This document shows positions 11,043 through 21,840 of a DNA stretch of 64,000 nucleotides, in pieces; within the stretch, counting starts at the first letter, position 1, and each line of letters begins with the position of its first letter. A program made the translations under genes and the position numbers. The notes under the pieces are model-generated. The model did no database searches, had not been told where the DNA came from, and saw only the letters and a program-made list of their open reading frames with translations. The stretch lies in contig CM048850.1 of the NCBI GenBank assembly GCA_026545225.1, forward strand, positions 24,354,297 to 24,418,296, written 5' to 3'. The DNA comes from Cornus controversa (Eukaryota; Streptophyta; Magnoliopsida; Cornales; Cornaceae).

Positions 11043-11618
11043 CTAGCTTCTATTGGAGTTAGCAGCTCTCTTTGACATCCCACCACTACTATTTCTCAAA
11101 GGATAGCTACGATTCTTGTGAAAGAAAATGTTGTGAGCAAGCAAGTTCTTGCGTTTCCTTGGATAGATATTTTCCGACTTTGCAATGTCTTTGATGGAAG
11201 AACAAGATGAGGCATCTGCAAGACTAGTAAAAGATTTCGAATTGCCACAGTAGAACTTAGATATGCCCTTCTTGATCGGTAAGATTGCCTCCAAGGAATC
11301 CATAGTGTCCAATGATTCTATGTATGAGCTTTGAACCTCATCGTCGCCAGAGTCACCATCGCCGTCCGGGGCCCCACCGGACGAATCACTATCCCTCCCG
11401 ATCGACGACGAGCTGGATGACTCCAACTCCTCTTTAAGCTCTTGAACTGCATTCTTGGCCGTCGTAGTACCAATTGGTAACTGCCGATCAGCGACCAAAA
11501 TCCCGTTTACCTGCCTGCGAGCCTCTGGTGAATCATCGATTGGTGTAAAGGACATTCCATGGACGAACCCTGAGCGTTCAATCTGATTACCAGTATTACT
11601 CTCGAGAGGGATTGACAT
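11043..11618 (-). pseudogene. OXS3-like protein, copy 1, C-terminally truncated by a 4-base insertion
   Basis: The OXIDATIVE STRESS 3 family comprises small nuclear proteins linked to stress tolerance. Hallmarks in order: ESSSSSSIGRDSD (residues ~67-79), LDTMDSLEAILPIKKGISKF (~103-122), KSFTSLADASSCSSIKDIAK (~128-147) and a basic PRKRKNLLAHN stretch (~152-162). The start MSIPLESN is shared by copies 3 and 4. Compared with copies 2 and 3, four extra bases near 11,053 shift the frame and bring in TAG, so the tail STSNLAATMSSFE is lost at 191 residues. A TATA box lies ~190 bp upstream of the ATG. The family core is intact, so some activity cannot be excluded. Confidence 0.75.
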
Positions 11619-11803
11619 GATTACAAAAAGTCAATCAAAGCACACAAACAGAATTATACAAACATCGATTTGTGCATATATGTATATAGAATTATAGAAA
11701 CGATATATTAGAGAGAGAGAGAGAGAGGGAGAGAGAGTGAATAAATTGAGAAAAATAAACCCTTATCATCATCCAGACACGCTTACGAACAATACATAAA
11801 AGT

Positions 11804-11813
11804 CTATTTATAG
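11804..11813 (-). promoter_or_regulatory. Putative TATA box of OXS3 copy 1
   Basis: CTATAAATAG on the minus strand, ~190 bases upstream of the OXS3 ATG, with a GA/CT-rich leader between. It is kept at the same distance in copies 3 (22,727) and 4 (60,549). Confidence 0.55.
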
Positions 11814-11954
11814 GTACATAATTTTGAAGGCTAAGTAAAATTAGGAAACAAGAAATCCTAGTCCTAGATGGTTTAGGAGAAAGTGAAAGAAACTTATTAG
11901 GAAAAAATATATAATATATATTAGGAAATATATAATCTAGCAGTCCCACAAACT

Positions 11955-12148
11955 CAAAGTGTAATACCCTGTAATTTTGGAAGTTTTTTAATTTTAATTT
12001 AAATGCTTTATTTTGGAGATTTTTTTTATATTAGTGGTAGTTTAAACCGCCGAAAAATGACTTCAAAACCGTCGAAAATCTGCCAAAAGATTACCGACAG
12101 TAATGATTAATTTTTATCAACAGTTTACTATGAACCGCCGATAATGGG
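11955..12148. repeat. LTR-like start and CACTA-like subterminal repeats upstream of OXS3 copy 1
   Basis: TGTAATACCCTGTAATTTTG (from 11,957) resembles the 5' end of a Gypsy-type LTR. Beyond it lie repeated GTTTAAACCGCCGAAAAATG, AACCGTCG and TTACCGACAG motifs in both orientations, as in CACTA subterminal regions. The stretch stops abruptly at 12,148, where a copy of the 7,970 sequence begins (GATAAGCTAGATTAATAAG). Longer versions lie at 22,877-23,100 and 60,705-60,935. Confidence 0.5.
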
Positions 12149-12222
12149 ATAAGCTAGATTAATAAGTTCCAGTGTGTGTTAAATATACAAGGACGGACGG
12201 GCCCTACTGATAATGAGGATGA

Positions 12223-12277
12223 TAACAATTGCGGATTGCCCACCATTCTCCTTACCTCTTTCCTTCAGGAAACCATA
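12223..12277. repeat. Junction repeat R3 (left flank L8, right flank R9)
   Basis: This copy combines the left flank of R1/R4 (TTAAATATACAAGGACGG) with the right flank of R2 (AAACCATAAACACGATCTGC). That is the expected product of recombination deleting the DNA between R1 and R2. Confidence 0.75.
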
Positions 12278-12762
12278 AACACGATCTGCAAACAATTAAT
12301 TGCATGAATTTAGAGTTTGTAAATCATTTAATACGTACTCCAAAAATTGTAGCAGATGTGTTGATTGTTCGTTACCAAGAAAATAAAATAAAACAAAACA
12401 AAAAATGACACAGAATATGTTTTTGTCTTTTGGAAAGGTACGCCACATGATTCTTGGGTCTCTTGCTTGAGGACAAAAACAACCGCACAACTCTCTCTCT
12501 TTCTCTCTCTTAATTAACAGTAGGTGTCGGGCGGCACCGTTTTTGGGTCATGATGCCAACCACTCTGTCCGTACATTTTCCAACCATGGTCACCTTATAC
12601 TCCTCCAATCAATTTCAGTACTTTCTGATTAAGCTTATACTCCTCCAATCAATTTCAATCCTTTCCCATTAAGGAAAAATAAAAAATACTGTAGTAATTA
12701 ATTGGAATCAGCATCAGATGTACCCCAGAATCATCCTCTCTGTTGAATCCTCTTTTTAATTG

Positions 12763-12810
<48 letters not shown>

Positions 12811-12834
12811 CATACACATATAGATATCTGAGCA

Positions 12835-13035
12835 ATGACAAACAACAATAACAATGCGGGTTCATTCGAGGCCTTCCTAGAAGGCTGGATAGTTCGTAAA
12901 GAATACAATTTTGTCGAGCTCCTCACTGCCCAGCAAAACTTACACGAGTCTAGTGATGAGTATCTCATAGACCTCACATCACGAGTGCTATCTAACTACC
13001 AGCAATACTATGAAGAAAAGTCCATACGAATTTTA
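12835..13035 (+). pseudogene. DOG1-domain protein, N-terminal fragment, copy 2
   Basis: Near-identical to the fragment at 10,346 (VRKEYNFVELLTAQ instead of VRQEHNFDELLTAQ; the rest is the same), with the same break after YYEEKSIRILR into module H. Here the frame runs further, to residue 86, through module H (FCWVVFYGVDTEEEDSV), which is not DOG1 sequence. The 5' flank is duplicated too, with one extra ~30 bp internal repeat near 12,610-12,650. It arose by duplication of the already truncated gene. Confidence 0.75.
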
Positions 13036-13360
13036 CGTGCTTTTTGTTGGGTGGTCTTCTACGGTGTGGATACAGAGGAGGAAGACAGTGTGTAGGTGAT
13101 GATGAGTTTGAATTGGAGCATTCACTTTTATGCAAGGGCTAAAAACGTAAAGGAACAAACAATTGAGACAAGAACAAAAAACGTACAAAGGACAAATGAT
13201 TAAAAAAAATTGCGTGATAATCTCTTTTCAATATCCTTGAAGGTAATAAAACTCAAAATACAAAAGTACTCTTTTTTTTTTCCTCTATTTCTATTTATAG
13301 CCTCCTTACATTTTTGTCTTTTTCCTTTCTCTTCTTCGAATCCGGAGGATTGATATTTCT
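13036..13360 (+). promoter_or_regulatory. Module H copy 3, promoter-like with TATA box
   Basis: Same module as at 10,547, with CTATTTATAGCC (core ~13,292-13,299) and the CT-rich leader. It follows the second DOG1 fragment and converges on OXS3 copy 2. Confidence 0.4.
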
Positions 13361-13510
13361 TCTTTGCGTCAGGAGATGACACGAGGTGGCGATGTGGGGA
13401 TGTCAGATTAAGTCTTTCTTATTCGTCGGCGGCATTGTGCTTAGGGTACAATTTGGGATAGTAAAGTGTGTGGGCTTAGTGGGTTTAGTGGCCTTAGCCT
13501 GGGAGAGGTG

Positions 13511-13807
13511 CTAGGTTCGTGGGTTGGGTTTGGCGATATGGGCCTTAGTGTTTGGGGGGTCCACATTATTACATTCAAAGCTGCTCATAGTTGCTGCCAG
13601 ATTCGAGGTACTTCTATCGGAGTTGGCAGCTCTCTTTGACATCCCACCACTACTATTTCTCAAAGGATAGCTATGATTCTTGTCAAAGAAAATGTTGTGA
13701 GCAAGCAAGTTCTTGCGTTTCCTTGTATAGGTATTTTCCGACTTTGCAATGTCTTTGATGGAAGAACAAGATGAGGCATCTGCAAGACTAGTAAAATGTA
13801 TATTCAC
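13511..13807 (-). pseudogene. OXS3-like protein, copy 2, N-terminal half missing
   Basis: Homology begins at FTSLADASSCSSIKDIAKSE (from ~13,798 downwards) and runs through YTRKRKNLLAHNIFFDKN and SKRAANSDRSTSNLAATMSS to a TAG at 13,511. The N-terminal ~125 residues and promoter are gone: at 13,799 the sequence switches to module F. It lacks the 4-base insertion of copy 1, so its tail shows the longer ancestral reading. Confidence 0.7.
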
Positions 13808-14286
13808 TTGGTATTGAAGGTACTGTTATTCAACATAATAACATATATACCTCTTGGAATATGGAAATGACACGTGTCTTGGGATTGTATGCGAAAACTT
13901 GGTTAAGAGAATATACAATTTTAATAAATAATTGGAGATATGAAACATTGATATTAAACGTCTTCTAATCTAGTGATGTTAGGTCGACAAAAATCATAAA
14001 GCACTAGTATTATCTGAAATACTAGCAGACAAGTAATGTTTAGTTTAAAGGATCTGCAATCTGGTTTATCATTTAAAACTAATAATATGTCATTTTCTGC
14101 AGTTCATTCTTTTGGGACGGACGATGTTAAACAACCATTTGACTCAACTCCTATGATTTTGTATTAATGCTTGGGAAGAAATGGATTACACAAGGAAAAT
14201 GGATTAGGTTTCTCTCCAACCAAATGTCACAAGGGAACCAGGAGATGATATTTGTGCTACCTGTTTGCATCCTTACCTTTCGGTAC
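13799..14286. repeat. Module F, copy 1
   Basis: Matches 24,366-24,857 at high identity, from TGTATATTCACTTGGTATTG to ACCTTTCGGTACA. At its left end it is joined directly to truncated OXS3; the shared AAAATGTATATTC at 24,075 suggests a microhomology join. At its right end it is joined to block W copy 2. No coding frame is shared by both copies. Confidence 0.8.
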
Positions 14287-14766
14287 ACTAACAAGCATGA
14301 GGACAACAAATTCAAATTTATGATGAGTCAATATATATCGACTTGAGGGCCCTATATGTATGAATTTCAAATAACATGGTTCAAAAAGTTATTTAAAATT
14401 TACGTTGAGGCCTCTAGCCCGAGGGTCGAGCCCTACTAGGGATATGTTGTGAATATTGGATGTGCTTGCTGTAACTTCTAAAAATAAAGAAATTAATAAA
14501 TATAAAATGTCGATAGAGATTCTAGTAGCGCAAGGATTGTAAAAACAAATATAGTATATATTCTATACCTATAAATTAATACTCTCATGGGCTTTCGGAT
14601 TCAATTTCAATAACTCACATGCCCAATATTGTGGGTGTGTGTTTGCTTGAATTTTCAAAAAAATAAAATGTTTTCCTTTCAAATCTATTGATTTATCAAA
14701 TACAAAATTAGGATCATACTAGCTTAGATAATCACCTTGTGTGTGTGTGTGTGTGTAATGGCTGAT

Positions 14767-14805
<39 letters not shown>

Positions 14806-15515
14806 CCTTCCCCAATGGACTGAACATTGCAGTGAATACAGAGCATTTCTTCTCTACAGCCCAAACTTGCAACCAGTAAGTAATCTGTCACTATTACACC
14901 CTGCATTTTTCATCAATTTAAGTTACTTAACAGTAATTATAGAGACAGAAAGCATCTGCAATACTAAAGTATGAAAATAGCCAGGCATGTGCATACAATT
15001 ATATATATATATATGCACCTCTTTGCATCTTAGGTGTTGTATATTATGATGTAATAGATGAGATCAAAATATTCAAACATCAGCCAAATGATAGGAATGA
15101 CAAGAATGGATGGAATTAATGACATTTAAATAGTAGGCGAGTGGTACTTTCTCCTATTCTAAAGTAATAGGTCGAAGGTTCAAGCCATTAAAGACAAAAT
15201 GGATGTGAGAGCCTTAAATAGGAAAAGAAAAGTTCGCATTCTAATAGCTCTTGGGGGCACACCAATTTGTGAAAACTGGTGCATTTGCTTGGCGATTTCC
15301 ATTGATGAACGATAGAAATTAAGAAAGCTAATATAATTGGGACAAAACCATTACTATAGACACAACAAAGGTTTCAACGTTCTCAAATTATAGTACCATC
15401 TTAAGATGCGTTTTCACGGGATACAAAAAATGATTTCTCCAATTTATAATTAAGTTTATTGATTGATTGAAGCAATGATCAACTTTGTAATGTAATAGTG
15501 AATGAAGAAACATAC

Positions 15516-15733
15516 ACAATAGAACACAGATAAAAGATTAATGTCCCATCCAAGCTTCCATGACGATAAGTCCCGCTCCACTACAGCAGCCCAAAGTGCT
15601 GAAAGTATGCAACTGAAGAAGCATTGTATTGTTGTAAAATGTAGTTTCACTTGATCTTGCTTCACAATAGAGCCCTGAGAAAACCAAAGTTAATTGAAAA
15701 AAAAGAATCGATTCATTTATCAAAGAGAGGTTG

Positions 15734-15782
<49 letters not shown>

Positions 15783-17522
15783 TGGACCTGCATAATAAGC
15801 CGCAAGGACCATGTTATGGTGGCTGCAAGCATGAGAAGAGAACCTTTTATCCAATCCTCCATGGAAACGTACTTTGTTGATGCCATCGAAACTTTTCTTT
15901 TGGTATTGTAAGTCAGTATATTAGAAGAAAAGGTAGTTACAATCAGAATCCCATGGGATACAAAACAAAAGGTAAACAAAAGAAAAAATAAAACCAAGTG
16001 GAACAGAGAGTCTAAGTCAACAGTAATGAGAACATAATGAAATCATCATCAAAGGATCAAGTCATTGGGTATATGGATTTGCAGTAAAGAAGATAAGAAT
16101 TGGAAGTAGCAACCAGGCATCTGTAGCTTCAGTAAAATTCTTACTGATGTCAGGTCGCTGCTAAAATTCTTACTGAAATGGAACCTAGTTCTCAATCCTA
16201 CAATCATGAGTTAGGGAGATGTCAGGTTGCTGCTAAAATTCTTACTGATCTGCAGTCTCTGAAAGTGCAGCAGAGAAGTCTCAGCTTGATGATTTCTGTG
16301 ATTAACTTGGTAGTGATGTGTTGTTGAACTTTATCCTTGAGTTCCTCTCTTTCCATATGTAATAGATACGTCCTGCCAGTATGAGTCTATGTGAAAGGAA
16401 TTTTAGAGAATTGTCCCAATTAGATGATGCCCAACTGAGCAGATCAGGCCAAGAATTAGCTGGGCTTTGGAAGTTGCAGAGAGTTTGAAAATGATTCCAA
16501 ATTTCTGAGCTAAATTTACATTAAAAAAAATGTGGTTGTGGGATTCAACAGCTGCAAGGCAAAAGACAGCATGCATTGAGTGTAGTTTTCTTGGACATAC
16601 AAGGGCTGTCAAGTGTGAAAAGCCTGCCAAGTGCAGCAAGCCACAATATGAAGTTATGTCTGGGAATTTAGGGGTTGGTCCATATCAAATGAGTCCAGTT
16701 TAGGTTAGGTGGGGGAGGGGAGATAGATTCCATGGTGAGATGGAGTGAGGAGTTCATTTTGTTCTACAGAAAGGAATCAGTTGATTGATGTTAAATGGTG
16801 GTAGAAGATTTGAATTAAATTGGAAGTCCCTTGAGAAAAGTATACACCATAGCCCCTGAAACACCTCTTGCACAACCCAACACTTTTGCTATTCCATGTC
16901 CGTTGCCTAATGAAAAACACTTCCCATCCTGAAATGTACGTTCGAAACCATTTATATACACAAAGATAGATATATATATACACACACACACACACACAAA
17001 TCATATATAAATATATATATTAGTTTCTTTTGTTACCTTAAGACAACAGCCATGATAAAGACAATGGCGGGAATTGTGTTCGTCATTGTTGTGGCAAATG
17101 TTGCAGAGATGTATGCTAGTAGAGATTCAGAGCCATGGTAATCCTAGAATTCCCCATACATGAAGGATTGTTAGAAAAAATTTAATATTATATATGAGTT
17201 CAAGATACACTCTGATTGTATATTGTAAAGTAAGTCCAAAATTTGAATATAACAATGACAAAAGTAAGCACATCCCTAAATAAAGAAACAAAAAAGATCT
17301 TGCAAAGTAAGTACCATGACAGGGGAGCAGATTTCTTTCTACAAATTTAGGAGAAAATCACCATCAAGAATAATCATGCATAAGTTCAAACATATATACA
17401 CACACATACAAAGAAACACACATAGGTGGGAAACCATAAAATTAAACTTTCAAGGAAGAAAGCAAATGGAGCTAAGGCAAGTGTGGCGAATCGTTATCGA
17501 TAAGTGACAAGCACAGGAGGCT
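15516..17522 (-). pseudogene. WAT1-related (EamA/MtN21-type) transporter pseudogene, copy 2
   Basis: Same exons as copy 1: ~17,522-17,447, ~17,338-17,315, 17,143-17,037, 16,928-~16,815, ~15,898-15,788 and 15,674-15,516. It shares the TAA after VTYR, the frame break before ATFATAMTN and the missing 3' exons. The fourth exon keeps AKVLGCARGVSGAMVYTFLK, closer to the family consensus AKVLG than copy 1, where this part has decayed to a frame with stops. The first ~540 bp is almost identical to copy 1. Not expected to make a transporter. Confidence 0.8.
16403..16770 (-). mobile_element. LINE fragment in WAT1 intron, copy 2
   Basis: Same zf-RVT relic as at 6,552 (AVESHNHIFFNVNLAQKFGI), duplicated with the block. 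Both copies carry the same losses of the zinc-binding cysteines. Confidence 0.65.
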
Positions 17523-17758
17523 TTGTTCCTTCACTTACTGCTGCTACAATGTTAGACTACACAGACCAGTGAAACTCTCTCTGCCAAATATTTTACACTT
17601 CCTAACATTCTAAAAGTCTGTTATCCGAAGAATGACAACAAACACATTAATATTGTAGGTATTGATTTTTGTTATAACTACATAATAGGATAATCTAGAT
17701 TAATAAGTTCTAGTGTGTGTTAAATATACAAGGACGGACGGGCCCTGCTGATAATGGG

Positions 17759-17814
17759 GATGATAACAATTGCAGATTGCCCACCATTCTCCTTACCTCT
17801 CTCCTTCAAGAAAC
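17759..17814. repeat. Junction repeat R4 (left flank L8, right flank R8)
   Basis: Left flank AAATATACAAGGACGGACGG, right flank CCACCTCAACCAATGCC: the unrecombined counterpart of R1 in block W copy 2, but full length. Confidence 0.75.
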
Positions 17815-18464
17815 CACCTCAACCAATGCCATAACCAAACTGATCAATCAATAAACAAACATGATTAATTGCCATCACAGTACTCTACTAGAATACATCA
17901 ACAATACATATAACCAACCATTGTAATGCATTGGAATTAACCAGCTGCACAACATGATGAACTAACAACCAGAATGCATTCACAGAAGCTATCTAAAGAA
18001 TGACCCAACAGTACCGTGATCCATGACTGGAACAACCCATATATAGCATAACCGTGATTAAAAAACATGGCAATTGCCAATTGATATACCTCGTGTGCCA
18101 CATGTCATGCAATGGCATTTACCATCCATACTGTGTACCCAAAACTAGTGTACCCATCTCTCTCCCTCTCTAGGCTCCGATGGCCATCACAGTGTGTCTT
18201 CACCATCAATTCTGATATCCGTGCTCTGCTCCACTCGGTCGTATTAATGAGGACGATGAAGAAGGATAACCATAAACTGAAGCAAGGTCGCAATATTGTG
18301 GGAAACTTTGGGCATTTTGTTAATTCAAATTGTGCACAACCACGTGAGAGATCGGACTCCTCTCGCGGTAATTGAATTATGGCCATTTGAACTGTCCAAG
18401 ATTGTTTCACAATCTGAAATAGAGAACCACAAAATCGAACCAAAAGATGGACATCATTTGGGGA

Positions 18465-18520
18465 TGATAACAATTGCGGATTGCCCACCATTCCCCTTAC
18501 CTCTCTCCTTCAAGAAGCCA
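18465..18520. repeat. Junction repeat R5 (left flank L9, right flank R8)
   Basis: Left flank GATGGACATCATTTGGGG matches that of R2. Right flank CCACCTCAACCAATGTCATA matches that of R1 for ~30 bases before the sequence changes to CCTAGACACCCTGCTG. This is the reciprocal combination to R3. Confidence 0.75.
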
Positions 18521-18582
18521 CCTCAACCAATGTCATAACCAAATTGAACCTAGACACCCTGCTGATATCAAGAATTTTACGT

Positions 18583-18925
18583 GCTTCTTGTTAGGTGGTC
18601 TTCTACGGTGTGGATACAGAGGAGGAAGACAGTGCGTAGGTGACGATGAGTTTGAGTTGGAGCATTCACTTTTATGCAAGGGCTAAAAACATAGAGGAAC
18701 AAACGATTGAGACAAGAACAAAAAACGTACAAAGGACAAATGATTAAAACAAAATCGCGTGAAAATCTCTTTTCAATATACTTGAAGGTAATAAAACTCA
18801 AAATCCAAAAGTACTCTCTTTTTTTTATTCTTCTCTCTCTCTCTATTTATAGCCTCTTTCCTTTTGTCTTTTTCCTTTCTCTTCTTCGAATGCGGAGGAT
18901 TGATATTTCTTCTTAGCGGCAGGAG
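18583..18925 (+). promoter_or_regulatory. Module H copy 4, promoter-like with TATA box
   Basis: Starts at TTACGTGCTTCTTGTTAGG and has CTATTTATAGCC (core ~18,844-18,851). The DOG1 fragment found before copies 2 and 3 is absent; CCTAGACACCCTGCTGATAT precedes it instead. The downstream sequence leads to the OXS3 3' region, interrupted by the solo LTR. Confidence 0.4.
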
Positions 18926-19040
18926 GTGACACGAAGTGGCAATGTGGGGATGTCAGATTAAGTCTATCTTATTCATTGGTGGCCCACGTCGTTGTGGTTG
19001 GGGTACAATTTGGGATAGTAAGGTGTGTGGGTTTAGTGGG

Positions 19041-21840
19041 TGTAGAGACCGTGCCCAATTTTGGCCAGTTTCTTTCAATTTTTGTCATTTATCACTTTAA
19101 GCACATTTTAAATGATGTTTAACATGTTTTGAATGCGGGGAACGTATTTAGAAGGTTGGAATATGGTTTTGAAAAGTTTTGACAACTTTTGAGAAAGTTT
19201 GACTTTTTGGTCAACGGGGGCCCGGGATAAGGTTAAGTGGGTCCGAAAAATCCGGGAAATTTTACTTTTAGTTATTGACTAAATGAAATGTTTAGAGTGT
19301 TAAAGAAGTGATTTCGGGTCAAACGAAGTTTTCGAGAATTAATTCCGAGCTCGGGAAGGTACATTAAGTGGCTAGGGGTAAAATGGTCATTCCGCACCCC
19401 TAGGGTTGAGATAGATATCAAAAAGGGTCTGAGACATTTCATTTTACAGATCTCTCTCTCTCTCTACGTATCCCACTTCATCTCTCTCCCTTCTCTCTAG
19501 AGTTTGAGGGCCTTGAGGTGTGATTTGGAATATCTTGAAGAAGGAAAGAGTGTAGGGGACATCAAGGGCATCGGTTTGAACCGATCAAAGTCTCCATTTC
19601 GTGAAGTTGAGAAAGCTGGAATTTCTCAAAGTTGGATTCAAAGCTTGGGAATTTGAGGTAAAGGTGCTAGACTCATCTTTACTTTGATTCTATAGGTCAC
19701 ATACTTGTGACATGAAAGGTATATTGGGATTTCTTGAGTTTAGGGTTATGTATATGTGTATATATGTATACCAATGTGATTATGCATGTATAAATGTCTA
19801 GCATGTTGGTTAGAACTTATATGTGTTGTGTATGTGCAAATGAGACTATGAATGTTCTTGATGAAAAATGTGATCATTTGGTGAAAATATGAAAAATGTG
19901 AGTTTTATAGACTTGTGCATAAAAGATATGATTTTTCTTATGAAATGCATAAGCATGATGATTTTCATGGTATGAGTGTGTTGACATTGTGACAAGCTTG
20001 AGATGAGAAAGAAAAGTGCATTGTTTTGACAAAAGCATTGCATTGTGTGGGTTTTGTGCATTTATTTGATAAGTGTACATTATATGAAAAGCGAGGTTTT
20101 TGGGGCATGTGTGAGAATTAATAAGGGTATTGAACTCTAGGGTGCAAGACCCAAAACTTGGCCAAGCGGGTGTCGCTTCCGTCGGGTTAGTAGCCCAAAA
20201 AGCGTGAGCAGAGTATGTGGTCCCGACGTGACCCTTACTACGGATTGTGATAAGCGAAGTCCTCAGTTGAATTGATTTCTGACTTTACGTGGCGTGAGTT
20301 ATATATGTATATATTGTGGCTTGCTCAATTGGATATATATATATATATATATATGTATGTAAATACATTAAGATGTGAAGCATCACACATGATTTGAAAA
20401 ACGTGTTTGTTTATGGGTTAAAAACATGTATACTTGTCATGTAGACATGTAGGGATTTCATATACATTCATGCATGGCCGCCTGAGTTAGAGTGGGGTTG
20501 GGTGGATCATTCCTACTGAACCGCAGTGTTGCTCACCCCCGTTTATATAAACTTTTTCAGATAAGGCGCCAATGGAAGACGGAGTATGATTAGCTCTATG
20601 GATATGTTGAGCTTATTTTTGGACTTTTGCTCTTTGGAGATGTAGATAAATGTCCATGCCGGCTTGTGGCATGTAGACAATGGTTGTGGTGTTGCCTTTA
20701 CATTTGTATCTTTTTGTGTATGTGAAATCCAAATGTAGGTGCCACACTTGTAAGAAAGTGATTTTTGAGAAATGTATGTATAATGGCTTCCTTCATTTGA
20801 GACTTGTTGAATGTATGCAAAAAGGGCCATTTGAATTCTTATATGTATGGTCCCATGGATTATGTATCGATTCGGAATTTAAATGGATGAATGTATTCTT
20901 TTGTCTCTTGTATCTTAATTTCGTGGATATAAATGTTTAGAGTTGTGGATTTATATGGAATCATGGTTGTAGGATCTCAATGTATAAGTTAGATTGTATG
21001 GTTGGGTTAATGAAAATCACCTTTGGAAAAAAAAGAGGATGGTTTGGTTCACTTGAATTTTATGTGCAAGGTGAACTTAGGATGAGTTTTCTATAATTAT
21101 GCAAGATTTGAGTTTCAAATGTATAGATTGATGTGTGAGTATGATTTTTTATCAATGGTAGATGATTTATATGAGATATGAATGATCTAAGGTGGTTTGG
21201 TTGAGATTTGGGTTCAATTTGATCTTGTATAGGTGTTTGGGAAATCTGGGCAGTGCATTTCGATTAATCGAAATACCCATTTCGATTAATCGAGATGCCC
21301 ATCTCGATTGATCGAAATGGTTGCGAGATTTTATGAATTTTCAGGCTTAATCTCGATTAATCGAAGTCTCAATCTCGATTAATCGAAATATTGCAGGTCC
21401 AAGGTACCGAGGGGGTGTTTTCTTCGATTAATGGGGTCAAAATCTCGATTGATCGAGATTACTATTCACAACAATGTTCAAAAATTGTCCAGACTTCGTT
21501 TCGATGCAATTTCTCCGTTTTAAATCGGAATTGAGCGTGATTTTTTTTTAAATTGAGTATTTTTGAAATCTCTATCCAGTGGTATAGGTGTCATAATCAA
21601 ATTCCATCTGTGTAAAAAGTTGAGGTCCAGAACTTAGTGGTTTATATGCATGGAACCAAAGGTAAAAATCATTTGCAAGGGCCTTTGATGATCTAATGCC
21701 ACTTGAAGGGTGTGCATATAGAATGCTTCCACAATAGAAATGATTATAATGAGATTAAGGTGTGGGAACTTGAGGTGAAATTACGGATTCACCCCCGTTT
21801 CCTTCGCTCCTAACCGGGTGTCGGAAACCGGGGCGTGACA
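19041..21840 (+). mobile_element. Solo LTR, 2,800 bp, with 5 bp target-site duplication
   Basis: Begins TGTAGAGACCGTGCCC and ends CGGGGCGTGACA, so it has TGT...ACA termini, and it is flanked on both sides by GTGGG (19,036-19,040 and 21,841-21,845). The uninterrupted target is visible at ~13,450-13,490 (GTGGGTTTAGTGG). No gag-pol, primer site or second LTR is present, so unequal recombination between the two LTRs of a full element is the likely history. The 3' part is related to the reverse complement of 40,536-41,650. The size and the CGCCCCG-type terminus suit a Gypsy (Tekay/Del-like) LTR. It contains seven TCGATTAATCGA-type palindromes at 21,260-21,454. Confidence 0.88.

Larger units (their letters stand above)
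14287..18530. repeat. Segmental duplication block W (WAT1 block), copy 2
   Basis: Direct repeat of 4,417-9,840. Differences include a ~230 bp deletion near 16,815 (compare 6,970-7,085) and a ~1.09 kb deletion at 17,905 replaced by ~18 bases of filler. A large (TA)n near 15,000 is shorter than its counterpart at 5,136-5,173. Confidence 0.85.
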
